A stretch of 64,000 nucleotides of DNA from Ascidia mentula (lineage: Eukaryota; Chordata; Ascidiacea; Phlebobranchia; Ascidiidae): the NCBI GenBank assembly GCA_947561715.1, contig OX387202.1, positions 14,707,001 through 14,771,000 of the forward strand, given 5' to 3'. The notes below the pieces were generated by a model. It searched no databases and was not told the DNA's origin. It was given only the letters and a program-made list of their open reading frames with translations. How positions within the stretch are numbered: the first letter of the stretch is position 1; the number at the start of each line of letters is the position of its first letter. Positions 62,160 to 64,000 of this stretch are shown here, in pieces. The translations under genes were made by a program, and so were the position numbers.

Positions 62160-64000
62160 GGTTATACTCCGGGTTTGCAACTTTGTATGAATGATCCCTA
62201 GTCCTGTAACACAGTAATCAGTATTTAAATGTTGGTATTAACAAACATGCACTGAATGTAAATAAGAAACATGTCCTGCATTTCTATTTGCAAACCTAGC
62301 ATAAAAAAAACCTTTGAAAATGTGGATTATTAAATCTACCTTCTTAACCAAGAAAATTGGACAATTGCCAAAAGTCTGAATTTAGTCTAATTTTTAAAAT
62401 AAATTAAATCCGTCTCAAACAGGAATAATAAATTTGGTTGGCAAAGTCTTCTAAGAGCAACACCAAGATGCAGTGGTGATACCGTATAGGTTAAAACAGT
62501 GGCCATCTGTCTGCAGCTCACTGAAATCATATATTATTGGCTCCACTTGCTTATATACTGGAATAATAAATTTCCAATGACCTTCAAGCAGACACAAAGT
62601 TGTAAATAAGCAATCTACAGCACAAACAACCTGGGCAACATTGTAATACGAGACATCTGTTTACAACTTTCGGTACACACTTGATTGGTGGATTCAATTT
62701 CAATGTAACAAAAGGCGTTTCCACCGATGACTACTTTGTATGCTAGTATGAAAACATGATGCTAAAATGCCATTCATTTGTTCTGGACAGATTATATGCA
62801 CAAACCAGCCAGTGTTTTTCACACTAGTGCATTTATTTTTCATGGCAATCATTTCATTCTGGGTACTAGTTCTACCAGAGCATTAAAAATTTGCGAAATT
62901 TAAATTAATTACAGCAAAACCTATTCTTTTCACGGAATCAAAAATATTCACTTAAACAAACTTGCAACTTTGCCACAGCTGACAAAACATCAGAATCATA
63001 AATACTAATAAATAATTCCAAAATTAAGGACAAAGGCATTTCCAGAAATCGTGTGGGCGTCCCCAGGCAAAATTAAATACACTTCTGAACCGAATAGAGA
63101 TTATTCTCAGCCGAGTAAGTTTCGAAGTTATTGCAACCTACCGTTGCTATTTACGGCATGCAGCGCACCCCTCACCAGACACCATATGGCTCAGAAAAAA
63201 GAAGACAACTAATTCATAAGCATGCAAATCACTGCAAATTACCTGATGATTGCGAAACCAAGATTGTTGCAAATCTTTTGGAAAATAAAAATCGGCGATT
63301 TATTACTTTTAAGGACAAATTGCTAATAGTTGACAAAACCATGAACTCTTGTGCGTTTAATCTAAAAATTAATAAGTTGCAATTTTTTGGTGGTCTCAAA
63401 GTTTTCCGGTCATGGGATGAAAGGGACTTTCCCTTTTGAAACACCAGCTGAAACTTGTGCAAATTAATTTTGTACCCTGTATACTGGGGGTTGCCATACC
63501 ACGCTTATGACTAAGGTTTATCCTTATTTTCAAGAACAGTGTTTAAGAAAATACAAATGTGCTTAATTGGTCAAATTTTGGGTGCCCATTAACACTGAAG
63601 TAATTAAAAATGGCCTACAAAATCGGGCAGTGACTTAAATAATTACATTTTTAATTTAACCCAACCCTCTAAACACCTTCTGAAACTGTCTGAAAACACC
63701 TCATATATGTTGTGATTGATAATTCCTCTTTTATGTACACAACTGCCAAAAACCAGTAACATGCAATTTTTTAGAACGCGTAAACGACGATAAAACAGTA
63801 AAAAAGAACTTTCTCGAGAAAAACGTTCCGCATAATTAATACAAAAAGACACATTGTTATTGTCAGAAAAAGGCGCAGTCGCAATTATTAAGTTTATTTA
63901 AATTGACAAAGCATATTTGGAAAAGTTGGTTTTTGGCTATAATATCTAACGGTAAAATAAATGGCTAGGAATTAGAAAGCGTATAACGTGCAATGCTGGA
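62160..64000. other. Region upstream of CNDP2
   Basis: It should contain the CNDP2 promoter and any 5' UTR exon. A partial dispersed element lies at 62480-62525 (GGTTAAAACAGTGGCCATC then TGTCTGCAGCTCACTG). A 102-codon plus-strand frame (63131-63439) begins MQPTVAIYGMQRTPHQT; it has no recognised domain, no splice context and AT-driven codons. I see no other gene. Confidence 0.45.

Noticed and set aside
63131-63439. 102-codon plus-strand frame upstream of CNDP2
   Set aside because: No domain, no clear start context and no neighbouring splice signals; length is within chance for this composition.

Overview
The window is spliced, AT-rich animal nuclear DNA. Exons are mostly 60-250 bp with GT-AG borders, introns run from about 70 bp to 2.8 kb, and the genes are animal orthologues: SMG1, a RING1/RNF2-type Polycomb E3, PAXIP1 (PTIP), a MYPT3/TIMAP-type PP1 regulatory subunit and CNDP2. 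Compact gene spacing, the set of orthologues and many short dispersed repeats fit an ascidian tunicate such as Ciona. That placement is an inference. I see no bacterial, plasmid or viral genes.

Layout: 1-15527 (minus) is the 5' part of SMG1, 35 coding exons; the kinase end lies beyond base 1. Its start codon is 654 bp from that of RING1/RNF2 (plus, 16182-18727, 8 exons), so the two probably share a promoter region. RING1/RNF2 ends 439 bp from the end of PAXIP1 (minus, 30714-19167, 27 exons; six BRCT domains around a Met/Gln/Pro-rich middle). From 31 to 42 kb is a gene-poor stretch whose clear genes are two small three-exon genes, head to head: one on minus (33802-32621) and one on plus (36877-37975). 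Both encode secreted precursors with the same unusual layout: signal peptide, a C-x7-C-x6-C-H domain, basic cleavage sites, a phase-1 intron in the connecting segment, and a C-terminal peptide ending T-C-x2-C-S-x2-C-W. I know no named family with this pattern, and this pair is the main discovery candidate. From 42829 to 54541 (plus) is the PPP1R16-type gene with two apparently mutually exclusive last exons, one ending in a CaaX box (CVIL) and one in a basic tail. From 62159 to 56075 (minus) is a complete 10-exon CNDP2 dipeptidase. The last 1.8 kb holds no recognisable gene.

Exon borders were set by joining reading frames: every junction listed keeps phase, and predicted lengths (RING1/RNF2 333 aa, CNDP2 473 aa, PPP1R16 CaaX form 502 aa) are close to those recalled for the human proteins. 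Homology statements rest on remembered family sequences, not on a search. Repeats include a 22-bp minisatellite, a MITE with perfect 8-bp target duplications, two hAT-like MITEs, tRNA-derived SINE copies (two of them tail to tail) and about nine copies of a short dispersed element.
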